From Clostridiales bacterium (GTDB lineage Bacteria > Bacillota > Clostridia > TANB77 > CAG-508), in contig JAHZIB010000007.1 of the NCBI GenBank assembly GCA_019419955.1, positions 1-59,032 on the forward strand: a DNA stretch of 59,032 bases, read 5' to 3'. This document shows, one piece after another, positions 44,010-53,579 of the stretch. Position 1 is the first letter of the stretch. Every line of letters begins with the position of its first letter. The position numbers and the translations under genes were made by a program. Under the pieces are notes generated by a model. It searched no databases. It was given only the letters and a program-made list of their open reading frames with translations, and was not told the DNA's origin.

Positions 44010-45410
44010 TTATATTTTCTCCAAAGTCATTCCTTCTTTTGTATCTTTAACAATATATCCTTTTTCTTTTAATTCGTCCCTAATTTTATCTGATAATTCC
44101 CAATTTTTTTCTAATCTTGCTTTTTTTCTTTGCTCTAATAAATCATTTATATGTTCTGGAATCTCAATATCTTTATATTCTTTTAAATACATCTCAGAAT
44201 TAATCAAATCTAATGCCAAAACCTTATCTAGTTCTATTAATAATTCTGCAATCTTTCCAGATTTCTTCTCATGCCTAGCTATCTCCCATACAATTCCCAT
44301 GGCAAGCGGCATATTCAAGTCATCATTTATTGCATCTATGAATCTATTTTTATATTCTTCTAATTGACTATCTTCTATTTGCTCACTTCCTGTTTTATGC
44401 TTTAAATAGCTTTCTCTTAATCTGTTCAGAGCTTTCTGAGAAGACATTACCCCTTCAAATGTAAAATTAAGTTGTGCTCTATAATGAGCTGTATAACAAA
44501 AAAGCTTATATGCTAAAGGCTCTATTCCTTTATCTTGTAACTGAGATATAGTATAAACATTTCCCAAACTCTTAGACATTTTTCCGCCATCCACTTGCAA
44601 AAATTCCACATGCATCCAAATTCTAGCTGGTACTTTTCCAAAAGCTCCTTTACTTTGTGCAATTTCATTTTCATGATGTGTCGGAATATGGTCAACTCCT
44701 CCTGTATGTATATCAAACTCTTCTCCTAAGTATTTTTTAGACATAGCCGAACACTCCAAATGCCAACCTGGATAAGATAGTCCCCATGGGCTATCCCACT
44801 TCATTATATGATTTGCTGGTGCTTTAATCCAAATTGCAAAATCATATGGATTCCTTTTTTCCGGATCCACATCAATCCTTGCACCTGCCATCTGTTCATC
44901 TATATTTCTATTTGATAATACTGGATATTTGTCAAGCTTAGAAACATCAAAATAAATAGCTGTGCTTGTTTCATATCCATACCCATTTTTTACAATTTCT
45001 TTTGCAAATTCGAGCATATCCGGTATATGTTCTGTTGCTTTTGCAATAATTTCTGGTCTTTCTATGTTCAACTTATTCATATCTTCGAAAAACACTTCAG
45101 TATAGAATTTTGCTATTTCAAAAGGGCTCTTATTTTCTCTTCTTGCTGCTTTTTCCATTTTGTCTTCTCCCTCATCTGCATCTGACTCCAGATGCCCCAC
45201 ATCTGTAATATTCATTACATGTTTTAGTTTGTAACCATTATATTCTAGTATTCTTCTTAAATTATCCATAAAGATATATGCTCTAAAATTACCTATATGT
45301 GCATAATTATATACTGTAGGTCCACAAGAGTAAATTCTTGCTTCATTCTCATGAATTGGAACAAACTCTTCTTTTCTTTTAGTTAGAGTATTGTAAAATT
45401 TTATTGACAC
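44010..45410 (-). CDS. cysS: cysteinyl-tRNA synthetase
   Basis: About 466 residues from GTG 45410 (GAGAGG eight bases upstream; an upstream frame to 45431 is possible). Class I synthetase: CGPTVYNYAHIGNFRAY (HIGH-type motif HIGN and zinc cysteine), GWHLECSAMS, HHENEIAQS (zinc ligands) and KMSKSLGN (KMSKS). It charges tRNA-Cys. No T-box leader is visible upstream; the PBP terminator lies there. Confidence 0.97.
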   Translation of the reverse strand: MSIKFYNTLTKRKEEFVPIHENEARIYSCGPTVYNYAHIGNFRAYIFMDNLRRILEYNGYKLKHVMNITDVGHLESDADEGEDKMEKAARRENKSPFEIAKFYTEVFFEDMNKLNIERPEIIAKATEHIPDMLEFAKEIVKNGYGYETSTAIYFDVSKLDKYPVLSNRNIDEQMAGARIDVDPEKRNPYDFAIWIKAPANHIMKWDSPWGLSYPGWHLECSAMSKKYLGEEFDIHTGGVDHIPTHHENEIAQSKGAFGKVPARIWMHVEFLQVDGGKMSKSLGNVYTISQLQDKGIEPLAYKLFCYTAHYRAQLNFTFEGVMSSQKALNRLRESYLKHKTGSEQIEDSQLEEYKNRFIDAINDDLNMPLAMGIVWEIARHEKKSGKIAELLIELDKVLALDLINSEMYLKEYKDIEIPEHINDLLEQRKKARLEKNWELSDKIRDELKEKGYIVKDTKEGMTLEKI

Positions 45411-45446
45411 TAAATGTTCCTCTCCCCTCAATAATTTTTTTATTTT

Positions 45447-45476
45447 CTAGCTTGTGTAAAACTTTGCACAAGCTAG
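45447..45476 (-). terminator. PBP gene terminator
   Basis: Perfect 10-bp stem CTAGCTTGTG / CACAAGCTAG followed on the minus strand by a T-rich run, 22 bases after the PBP stop. Confidence 0.85.
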
Positions 45477-45497
45477 CTTTATATTTTCTCTTTCCTA

Positions 45498-48134
45498 CTA
45501 TGTTATTTCATTTGCATCCACAACTTCATTTGCATCATCCACAATTTCGTTTTCTTCTGGTTCCTCATTCTTTGTTGGTTCCTCTGGTTCTTCTTCTATA
45601 ATTTCATTTATTGTCAATGTTATATTATCACCTTTTTTTAAAGTTTTTCCTGCTGAAACGCTTTGTCTCAAAACAACTCCATTTTTCTTACTTGGGTCAC
45701 TTTCATATACCACTTGGATATTTAACCCCTTAAGTGCTGACTTTGCTTGTGCTTCAGTTTTTCCAACAACATTTATAACTTTCACATTGTTCATTGTTTC
45801 CTCTGTATGAACATCACATTTTTCTTTTATTTCTTGATATTTATTACCTACACTTGTTTTCCAACTAGCATTAACCTCTTTTTCTGGTGTTGATAAATAT
45901 GATTTTTTCTTTGTTTCTGGGCAATACTCTGTTGCAAGTTTTCCAGTTTCAGTACATATTTCTACTACTTTATGTCCATCACATTTTCCAGGTACTGTAC
46001 CAGAAACAAATTCCTCAGTATATGTTCTAGTACATTCATCTGTAGCAGCTCTACCTGAATCCATACAAATCTTTGCTTTTACAATATTATTTGGCTTATC
46101 AAAAGTTGCTGGCTTTAAATCTTCATGTATATCAGTCATTATTTGAGACCAAATATTCATCGCAGGATTGTACATTGAATAAAATGAAATAACTTCTGGT
46201 TCATCATATCCAAACCAAGTTGCTGCTGCATAATATGGTGTAAATCCACAAAGCCATCTATCTTTCATATCATCTGTTGTACCTGTTTTAGCTGCAACAT
46301 CCATTCCAGGAATATCGCATAAGTATGCTGTACCATTAGAACCTGTTACTGGTGACTCTAAAATACTTGATAATATATAAGCATTTCCTTCTGACATAAC
46401 TCTTTTGGTTTCTTGCTTACATTCTAATATAATATTTCCATTCACATCCTCTACCTTTGTATAAAAAGTTGGTTCTATATATTCTCCGCCATTTGCTATC
46501 ATTGCATAGGCAGCTGCCATTTGTAATGGTGAAGCACCATGTGTAGTTCCACCTAATGCTAATGATGGATAATTATCGTCTTCGTCAAATTGTGTCATTC
46601 CTATTTCATTTAAAAATTCTATTCCTTTACTTACTCCAACATCAGTTAATATTTTTATATTAACAATATTAGATGAAACTTCAATAGCCTTCCTAACTGT
46701 TATTAATCCTCTATAAGATCCTCCTGCATTTCCTGGTGAGTAATTGCCAAAGTCTGTTTTCGAATCATCGTATACTGTAGCTGCTGTTACTACATTATTT
46801 TCTAAAGCTGGTGCCACCGCAACGATTGGCTTTATTGAAGACCCCGTTTGTCTTCCAGATCCATTATACATTGCTCTATTCAAACCATATGTTGGCGAAT
46901 CGTCTCCTAATCCTCCCATGCATCCTACAACCTGGCCATTTGAGTGATCTATTATAACCATTCCTGATTGTGAATGAGCTCCTTTCTCAGCATCTGGGTC
47001 TGTTGCATCTTTAATGTATTTATCCTTTAAATACTCTTCCTCCATTCTTTCTTGAATCTCTTTATCTCCTGTAGTATATATTTTATATCCATTATTATAT
47101 ACTCTAGCTTCTGCATGTTCTCTGTCTATATCATATTCTTCCATCATATCTTTTACTACTTGATTAATTGCCTCAACTTCTATGAAAGATAGTTCTGATT
47201 TTTCAGTAAATTCACCCTGCTTAAACTTTAACCCCTTATCAACTTCCTCTACTGCTTTATCATATTCTTCTTGTGTTATAAATGGTACACCGTTTTCATC
47301 TTCAACTTCCAACATTTTTTGTAATACTAATTTTGTTTTATTATTTATTATCTCAGTCTTATCCTCTTCTCCAAAGGGATTATAATAATTCGGTGAATCA
47401 TTTATTCCCGCCATAAATGCTGCCTCTGCTAAACTTAATTCTTTCGCAGATTTATTAAAATAATATTTGGCCCCACTTTCTACTCCACAAACATTCTGTC
47501 CTCCAACGAATATTTCATTTAAATACAACTCTAGTATTTGACTCTTAGAAAGCATTTTTTCCACTTTATATGCACGAGACCATTCTCTTATTTTTCTTGC
47601 AATACTATCATCGTCATCTTCTTTTAAGTTTTTAACTAATTGCTGAGTTATAGTACTTCCTCCAAATGAAGATCTTCCTCCATTAACAACATATGTAAAA
47701 ATAGCTCCGGCTGTTCTATATAAATCAATTCCGCTATGTTTATAGAATCTTTCATCTTCTATAGCCACATATGCTTTTGGTATATATTCTCCCATTTCAG
47801 ATAAAGGTATTACCTTTCTATTTTCTTCACCTTTAATCTCATGCCATGCGTCTTCATCTTTGTCATATGTAACAGAATTTTGCATTTTTATTACTAGATC
47901 TTCTTCTGTCATATTCCAAGTATCGCCAAAGAAAAGTGCTGCAAAAGCTCCAATACCCATTAAGCACAATAGAACAATCACGATTAATATTATTTTTATT
48001 GCCAATCTAAGTTTTGGATGCTTCTTCTCTTTTTTTGATTTCTTCGATTTTCCTTTTTTAGTTTGTCCTTCTTGTTTGCCAGTTTCAGCAGTTTTTATAT
48101 TATATCTCTTAGTTTTATCATCTTCTATATCCAT
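45498..48134 (-). CDS. class A penicillin-binding protein (PBP1A) with PASTA domain
   Basis: 878 residues: lysine-rich cytoplasmic start, one span (IKIILIVIVLLCLMGIGAFAALFF), a GT51 glycosyltransferase domain (EDERFYKHSGIDLYRTAGA; GGSTITQQLVKNL), then the transpeptidase with SSIKP (SxxK), SSN and KTGTT motifs, a PASTA-like domain (VINVVGKTEAQAKSALKGL) near residue 800, and an acidic tail. It polymerises and cross-links peptidoglycan at the cell surface. Confidence 0.95.
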   Translation of the reverse strand: MDIEDDKTKRYNIKTAETGKQEGQTKKGKSKKSKKEKKHPKLRLAIKIILIVIVLLCLMGIGAFAALFFGDTWNMTEEDLVIKMQNSVTYDKDEDAWHEIKGEENRKVIPLSEMGEYIPKAYVAIEDERFYKHSGIDLYRTAGAIFTYVVNGGRSSFGGSTITQQLVKNLKEDDDDSIARKIREWSRAYKVEKMLSKSQILELYLNEIFVGGQNVCGVESGAKYYFNKSAKELSLAEAAFMAGINDSPNYYNPFGEEDKTEIINNKTKLVLQKMLEVEDENGVPFITQEEYDKAVEEVDKGLKFKQGEFTEKSELSFIEVEAINQVVKDMMEEYDIDREHAEARVYNNGYKIYTTGDKEIQERMEEEYLKDKYIKDATDPDAEKGAHSQSGMVIIDHSNGQVVGCMGGLGDDSPTYGLNRAMYNGSGRQTGSSIKPIVAVAPALENNVVTAATVYDDSKTDFGNYSPGNAGGSYRGLITVRKAIEVSSNIVNIKILTDVGVSKGIEFLNEIGMTQFDEDDNYPSLALGGTTHGASPLQMAAAYAMIANGGEYIEPTFYTKVEDVNGNIILECKQETKRVMSEGNAYILSSILESPVTGSNGTAYLCDIPGMDVAAKTGTTDDMKDRWLCGFTPYYAAATWFGYDEPEVISFYSMYNPAMNIWSQIMTDIHEDLKPATFDKPNNIVKAKICMDSGRAATDECTRTYTEEFVSGTVPGKCDGHKVVEICTETGKLATEYCPETKKKSYLSTPEKEVNASWKTSVGNKYQEIKEKCDVHTEETMNNVKVINVVGKTEAQAKSALKGLNIQVVYESDPSKKNGVVLRQSVSAGKTLKKGDNITLTINEIIEEEPEEPTKNEEPEENEIVDDANEVVDANEIT

Positions 48135-48210
48135 GAAAAAACCTCCTGTTTAATTATATTTTTACTATAATAAATATTATACAAAAATTTACTTACTTAT
48201 TATATAATAA

Positions 48211-48246
48211 AATAAAAAAAAAGAAAAGCTTTTTCATAAGCTTTTC
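48211..48246 (-). terminator. terminator after hdeD-like gene
   Basis: GAAAAGCTT / AAGCTTTTC stem with a 6-base loop and a long T run on the minus strand, 29 bases after the stop at 48275. Confidence 0.85.
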
Positions 48247-48274
48247 ACATTTTTTTCTAAAGTATTATTTTATT

Positions 48275-48811
48275 CTATAACAAATTTTTCATATTCTTCA
48301 TGAATATAAATCCCTCAATCAAGTCCATAACTGCATAAATTAGAATTATTACTCCTAGAGTAACAATTAACGCACCTGGATAAAATGTAACATATAATCC
48401 ACCAATTACCATTAAAACTGCTAAAACTAGCATAAAAGCCCAAACTTTATCATTAACTTCTTTTAATTTAAAAGATAAACTAAATCTTGTAAAACCACTG
48501 TAAATTATCCAAATACCTATCATAATTCTAAATATGCTCTCGATTGTGCTACTATAAACAATTGTAACCAATCCCAAGATTACAGCGACTAATCCCCAAG
48601 AAATATCATTTGCAAACAATGTCGAGTTTCCTCTTGAAATAAAATAATTCGCAATCTTAATAATACCTATTACTATAAAAATTATTCCTAATATCGTAGA
48701 TATAAATTGCATAGTTGTATCTGGGTTAAAAATCATAATTAGACCTAAAATAGCCAATATTATAGATGTTAAGATTGATGTCCAGCCAGCTTTTTTTAAA
48801 AAATTCTCCAT
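48275..48811 (-). CDS. HdeD/DUF308 family membrane protein
   Basis: 178 residues with six spans in three similar pairs (TSIILAILGLIMIFNPDT; ILGIIFIVIGIIKIANYFI; GLVAVILGLVTIVYSS; IMIGIWIIYSGFTRF; FMLVLAVLMVIGGLYVTFYPGALIV; TLGVIILIYAVMDLIEGFIF). The GxxxIFNPxTT and xxGxWIIxSG features are those of the HdeD/DUF308 family. Membrane protein of uncertain role, linked to stress in some bacteria. Confidence 0.85.
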   Translation of the reverse strand: MENFLKKAGWTSILTSIILAILGLIMIFNPDTTMQFISTILGIIFIVIGIIKIANYFISRGNSTLFANDISWGLVAVILGLVTIVYSSTIESIFRIMIGIWIIYSGFTRFSLSFKLKEVNDKVWAFMLVLAVLMVIGGLYVTFYPGALIVTLGVIILIYAVMDLIEGFIFMKNMKNLL

Positions 48812-48879
48812 TTACTACTCCTCCTACTATTTTTTATTTTTATTTTTTTTAACAATTATACACTGTATTCTATTTTCAG

Positions 48880-48926
48880 AAACCTAGATACATATTTAAA
48901 ACATGTTTCAAACGTAATCTAGGTTT
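48880..48926 (-). terminator. possible clpX terminator
   Basis: AAACCTAGAT / ATCTAGGTTT with a 27-base loop, just after clpX. The long loop and lack of a T run make it a weak terminator; another function is possible. Confidence 0.45.
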
Positions 48927-48935
48927 TATTTGATG

Positions 48936-50252
48936 CTAAGCTGTTGTAGCTTTGCTATTCGTGCTAACTCTTTTACTTGTTCCGTTCTTAGGCTTTTTTA
49001 CAGTTTCCTTATTATTATTTATTATAATTTTTGGCGCTTCTCCCTTTTCAACAGTCTCCTTAGTAATAATACATTTTTCAATCTTAGGATTAGAAGGTAT
49101 CTCAAACATTATGTCTCTCATAATTTCTTCAATAATAGAACGTAACCCTCTAGCTCCAGTTTTTCTTTCAATAGCTTTATCTACAATAAGTCCCAATGCT
49201 TCATCCTCAAATTCAAGTTCTACGTTGTCCATTGTAAATAATTTCTTGTACTGTTTCACTAAAGCATTCTTTGGTTTTGTAACTATATCAATCAAAGCAT
49301 TTCTATCTAGTTCTTCAAGAGTTGCAATTATTGGCAAACGTCCAACAAATTCCGGAATTAAACCAAACTTTAGCAAATCCTGTGGTAACAATTCCTTGAA
49401 CACCTTATATTTATCAATATCTTTGTTACTATCTATTACCGCACCAAATCCAATTGATTTTTTTCCTATTCTATCCTTTACTATCTTTTCTAATCCTTCA
49501 AAAGCACCTCCACATATAAATAATATGTTAGATGTATCAATCTGAATAAACTCTTGATGAGGATGCTTTCTTCCTCCTTGAGGTGGAACAGATGCAACAG
49601 TTCCTTCAACAATTTTCAATAATGCCTGTTGCACACCCTCACCACTAACATCTCTTGTAATTGATGGATTCTCCGATTTTCTTGAAATTTTATCTATCTC
49701 ATCTATATAAATAATTCCTCTTTCGGCCTTTTCTACATTGTAATCTGCTGCCTGAATTAGTTTAAGCAAAATGTTTTCGACATCTTCTCCGACATATCCT
49801 GCTTCTGTAAGAGTTGTAGCATCTGCTATAGCAAACGGAACCTTTAAAATTTTAGCCAATGTTTGAGCTAAAAGTGTTTTTCCACATCCAGTAGGTCCTA
49901 GTAGTAACACATTACTTTTCTGCAATTCAACATCATCTTTATCTTCTTTACTATTAATACGTTTATAATGGTTATATACTGCAACTGCTAAAGTTCTCTT
50001 AGCATCATCTTGCCCTATTACATAATTATCCAAAATTTCTTTAATCTCAGCTGGACTAGGTAAGTCAGTTTTATTGTCAATTCTGTAAGTCATCTCTGTG
50101 TCTTCATACAAATCCTCTTCCACAATACTAGAACATACTCTTATACACTCACTACAAATATATACTCCTGGTCCAGCAATAATCCTATCAACATCATCTT
50201 GTGACTTGCCACAAAATGAACATACCACATTATTTTTTTGCCTATTAGCCAT
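48936..50252 (-). CDS. clpX: ATP-dependent protease ATP-binding subunit ClpX
   Basis: 438 residues. An N-terminal zinc-binding domain (CSFCGKSQ ... VYICSECI), AAA+ core with Walker A GPTGCGKTLLAQTLA, Walker B RGIIYIDEIDKI, IGFG loop for ClpP docking (SIGFGAVID) and sensor regions (RTGARGLRSIIE). It unfolds substrates for ClpP. The C-terminal tail is lysine/threonine-rich. Follows clpP in transcription order (tig-clpP-clpX). Confidence 0.97.
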   Translation of the reverse strand: MANRQKNNVVCSFCGKSQDDVDRIIAGPGVYICSECIRVCSSIVEEDLYEDTEMTYRIDNKTDLPSPAEIKEILDNYVIGQDDAKRTLAVAVYNHYKRINSKEDKDDVELQKSNVLLLGPTGCGKTLLAQTLAKILKVPFAIADATTLTEAGYVGEDVENILLKLIQAADYNVEKAERGIIYIDEIDKISRKSENPSITRDVSGEGVQQALLKIVEGTVASVPPQGGRKHPHQEFIQIDTSNILFICGGAFEGLEKIVKDRIGKKSIGFGAVIDSNKDIDKYKVFKELLPQDLLKFGLIPEFVGRLPIIATLEELDRNALIDIVTKPKNALVKQYKKLFTMDNVELEFEDEALGLIVDKAIERKTGARGLRSIIEEIMRDIMFEIPSNPKIEKCIITKETVEKGEAPKIIINNNKETVKKPKNGTSKRVSTNSKATTA

Positions 50253-50357
50253 TTTTTCATTCCTTCCCTTAATTTTTCAATATAAAATGTTTTTTATCCC
50301 TTAAAAATGAAGTACGCAAAATATATTTCTATACTTTCCATAAAATCCCGAAAAGAA

Positions 50358-50960
50358 TTAAACACGTTTATCCATTATTCCATCAATCAAACCATATTTT
50401 AAAGCTTCTTCAGCAGTCATATAATTATCCCTCTCTGTATCTTTCATAATCACATCTAATGGTTGGCCTGTTCTGTCACTTAACAACTTATTCAATTTTT
50501 CTCTAGTCTTTACCATATGGTCTGCATGAATTTTTATTTCTGTTGTTTGTCCTGATAATCCTCCACCCGCAATTAGTGGTTGATGAATTAGAATTTCTGC
50601 ATTTGGTGTTGCAAATCTTTTTCCTTTTTCACCTGATGCAAGCAAAACTGCTCCCATGCTTGCTGCCATACCTATACAAATTGTTGAAACTGGGCATTTT
50701 ATGTAATTCATTGTATCTACAATTCCCATTCCGTCTGTAATTGAACCCCCTGGACTATTTATATAAAGATTTATTTCCCTGTCTGGATCTTCAGACTCTA
50801 AGAATAATAATTGTGCTATAACCAAACTTGCAGATGTTTGGTTTACATCCTCTCCTAAAAATATAATTCTATCTTTTAATAACCTTGAGAAAATATCATA
50901 TGACCTTTCTCCTTTTGCTGTTTGTTCTATAACATATGGAACTAAACTATTTTTCTCCAT
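50358..50960 (-). CDS. clpP: ATP-dependent Clp protease proteolytic subunit
   Basis: About 200 residues from ATG 50960 (AAGGAGG upstream; frame open to 50996). Serine protease of the ClpP type: NSPGGSITDGMGIVDTM, GMAASMGAVLL with the catalytic serine, ILIHQPL with the histidine, and DRDNYMTAEEALKYGLID carrying the aspartate region. Forms the tetradecameric barrel served by ClpX. Standard length. Confidence 0.97.
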   Translation of the reverse strand: MEKNSLVPYVIEQTAKGERSYDIFSRLLKDRIIFLGEDVNQTSASLVIAQLLFLESEDPDREINLYINSPGGSITDGMGIVDTMNYIKCPVSTICIGMAASMGAVLLASGEKGKRFATPNAEILIHQPLIAGGGLSGQTTEIKIHADHMVKTREKLNKLLSDRTGQPLDVIMKDTERDNYMTAEEALKYGLIDGIMDKRV

Positions 50961-51096
50961 CAAAAACTCCTCCTTAAAAATTAAAATATCTAACATATTC
51001 TATGTTTGTAACAAATATTATGTTTGTGAAAGTATAAAAAGTTAGCGGTAAAATTAAAGAACATTAAATCTATTTTTCCCCCTAACTTTCTATTTC

Positions 51097-52380
51097 TTAT
51101 TTTATTTTGGCATTTTTTACAATAAAGTCTATTGCTTTTTCAGATTTTAAGCTTTCAGCTATATAATCTTGCAATTGTGTATTTTCAATAAGTTCTTCTT
51201 CTTTTCTACCATATTGCGCTGCCATTTCTTTTATTTTTTCTGTAACTTCATCTGGGTTAGCTTCTATTTTTTCAGCTTTAACTATAGCCTCTAACACTAA
51301 TTTTGATTTAACAGATTTTTCTGCTTGTTCTTTAAATTCACTTTTCATATCTTCCTCTGTTTTACCCATTATTTGAAGATATTGTGATAAATTTAATCCT
51401 TGATATTGTAATCTGTGTTCCATGTCATGAATCATATTGTCTATTTCCATTTCAATCATTCCATTTGGAATATCTATTTTTGTGTTTTCACATACTATTT
51501 TAATTGCTTCTTCTTCTGTCTCATATTTTGCTTTGTCAATATTCTGCGTATCTAATCTTTCTTTTATGCTATTTTTTAGCTCGTCTAAAGTATCAAACTC
51601 ACTAACATCCTTTGCAAATTCATCATCCATTTTTGGTAATTCTTTTTTCTTTATTTCATGTAATTTCACTTTAAATACTGCATCTTTTCCAGCCAAATCT
51701 TTAGAAAAGTAGTCATTTGGGAATTTTACTTTAATATCTTTTTCTTCATCAATCTTCATTCCTATAATTTGTTCTTCAAATCCTGGAATAAAAGTATTGC
51801 TCCCTATTGTCAACTCATGGTTTTCAGATGAACCACCTTCAAATTTTACTCCATCTACACTTCCTTCAAAGTCTATTGTCGTAATATCACCATTTTCAAC
51901 AGGTCTATCTTCCACAGTAACAAGTCTTGCATTTCTTTCTGCCATATGACCTAATTCATGTTCTATATCCTTGTCAGATGTATTATACTCAATTTTTTTA
52001 ATTTCTATACCCTTATATTTTCCAAGTTCAACTTCTGGTTTCGTTTCTACTGTAGCTGTAAAAATTAGTTCTTTTCCTTTTTCCATCTGTACTATATCAA
52101 TATTTGGCTTGCTAACAGCTTCTACCTTATTTTCTTTTATAGCTTCATCATATATTTCTGGAACAAACTCATTAAAAGCATCTTCATAAAAAATTGCTGT
52201 TCCATATTGTCTCTCTACTAATTGAAGTGGAGCTTTTCCCTTTCTAAATCCAGGTATATTAAAATATTTAGCTGTTTTTGCATATACCTTCTTAATCGCT
52301 TCTTCAAATTTTTCGGCTTCAATATTAAAAGTAAGTTTTACCTCATTTTTGTTTTCTGTGTTTTCTACTTTAATGTTCAT
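51097..52380 (-). CDS. tig: trigger factor
   Basis: 427 residues in three domains: N-terminal ribosome-binding domain with the signature GFRKGKAPLQLVERQYG, FKBP-type prolyl isomerase domain (DRPVENGDITTIDFEGSVDG, FIPGFEEQIIGM), and helical C-terminal chaperone arms (GRKEEELIENTQLQDYIAES). It binds nascent chains at the ribosome exit. AGGAAAGGAAG precedes ATG. First gene of tig-clpP-clpX. Confidence 0.96.
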   Translation of the reverse strand: MNIKVENTENKNEVKLTFNIEAEKFEEAIKKVYAKTAKYFNIPGFRKGKAPLQLVERQYGTAIFYEDAFNEFVPEIYDEAIKENKVEAVSKPNIDIVQMEKGKELIFTATVETKPEVELGKYKGIEIKKIEYNTSDKDIEHELGHMAERNARLVTVEDRPVENGDITTIDFEGSVDGVKFEGGSSENHELTIGSNTFIPGFEEQIIGMKIDEEKDIKVKFPNDYFSKDLAGKDAVFKVKLHEIKKKELPKMDDEFAKDVSEFDTLDELKNSIKERLDTQNIDKAKYETEEEAIKIVCENTKIDIPNGMIEMEIDNMIHDMEHRLQYQGLNLSQYLQIMGKTEEDMKSEFKEQAEKSVKSKLVLEAIVKAEKIEANPDEVTEKIKEMAAQYGRKEEELIENTQLQDYIAESLKSEKAIDFIVKNAKIK

Positions 52381-52474
52381 ATTTATTCTTCCTTTCCTGA
52401 TATATTCTATAAGCTTTATAATTATATCACATTTTTTCGATTTTGCAATAGTTTACATATTTTTTCTTGTAAAA

Positions 52475-52687
52475 TCACCAAATAATTTGGTTAGTACTTA
52501 AATTATTAACCGAAGTATTTCCCCATAGTTCATCAAACTGTTGCATTGTCGTATTTAATTCTTCTTTCGAGTTCATCATGTTTTCAGTAAATGTATTTAC
52601 TCCCCAAATTAGTAGGGCTGAAATTGCGGCAACCAGCAATATTACTCCTATAAAAACAGGAAGATTAATTTCGACATTCCTATACAT
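52475..52687 (-). CDS. small single-span membrane protein, 70 aa
   Basis: A span (LPVFIGVILLVAAISALLIWGV) after a short N-terminus, then a polar, asparagine/threonine-rich outside tail (SKEELNTTMQQFDELWGN). Start ATG with GGAGT a few bases upstream. Follows the metallophosphatase gene on the same strand. No family recognised. Confidence 0.6.
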   Translation of the reverse strand: MYRNVEINLPVFIGVILLVAAISALLIWGVNTFTENMMNSKEELNTTMQQFDELWGNTSVNNLSTNQIIW

Positions 52688-52719
52688 ACTATCTCTACTC
52701 CTTTATATCTTTAGTACAC

Positions 52720-53424
52720 CTAAACCTTTATCAAATCAAAATTTATGTAATCAGCACTAATCAATCTATACTCTATCCCATCTATGTTGCCCTCAACTGC
52801 CTCTTTATGAGATATTCCGTGTAAATGGCCATAATAACATTTATGTATATTATACTTTTTTAAAGTTTTTACAAAAATACTTTCCTCTTTTCTTATTATA
52901 TCGTTTTTATTTATAGGTGGATAATGCATAAATGCAATTACCTCTTTTTCCTTACCATATTTTTTTATTCCATCCTGAATAGAAAGTTCAAGCCTTGCAT
53001 TTTCTCTTTTTAACATTTTGCCATCATCTTCAATATCCAAGATGTTCCAGCCCCTAGTTCCAACAATTAACTTGTTTTCAACTAAATAACTATTATTGTA
53101 TAAAAATTCTATACTATCAAGACTATTTTTTTCTATAAATTCTCTAAGTTTTTTTAAAGTCGTCCACCAGTAGTCATGATTTCCTTTTAAGAGAATTTTA
53201 TGTCCTGGTAACCCATTCAAATATTTAAAATCTAGTATAGTATCATTTAAATACATTGCCCAAGAAAAGTCTCCAGGTAATATCACATAATCATCATCTT
53301 TTACTTTTCCTATCCAATTATTTTTAATTTTCTCCGCATGATTTTCCCAATTGCTTCCAAAAACCTCCATTGGCTTGTCTTCTATAAAAGATAAATGTAA
53401 ATCTGCTATTGCATAAATCGACAT
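52720..53424 (-). CDS. metallophosphoesterase
   Basis: 234 residues of the calcineurin-like fold: AIADLHLS (DxH), LPGDFSWA (GDxxW variant of GD), LLKGNHDYWW (GNHD), a histidine in FMHYPP, and YYGHLHG (GHxH). All five metal-binding blocks are present. This compact type is found widely in Firmicutes as a predicted phosphohydrolase; the substrate is unknown. Cytosolic. Confidence 0.9.
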   Translation of the reverse strand: MSIYAIADLHLSFIEDKPMEVFGSNWENHAEKIKNNWIGKVKDDDYVILPGDFSWAMYLNDTILDFKYLNGLPGHKILLKGNHDYWWTTLKKLREFIEKNSLDSIEFLYNNSYLVENKLIVGTRGWNILDIEDDGKMLKRENARLELSIQDGIKKYGKEKEVIAFMHYPPINKNDIIRKEESIFVKTLKKYNIHKCYYGHLHGISHKEAVEGNIDGIEYRLISADYINFDLIKV

Positions 53425-53579
53425 AGCATTTGCTCCTTATTTTGGTTTTGATAATTATATTACTTTTGAAGTTTTTTTTCAAGGCTATTTCAATAAAAAG
53501 TTGAACCTCTAATAAAACTTACTTATTTTTAGTCATCAGCTATCTTAAATACAAACTATACCATATTTCTAACTTTTAT

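Noticed and set aside
44010..45497. T-box leader for cysS, and likewise for lysS
   Set aside because: No T-box specifier or conserved T-box sequence is seen upstream; the cysS leader holds the PBP terminator.
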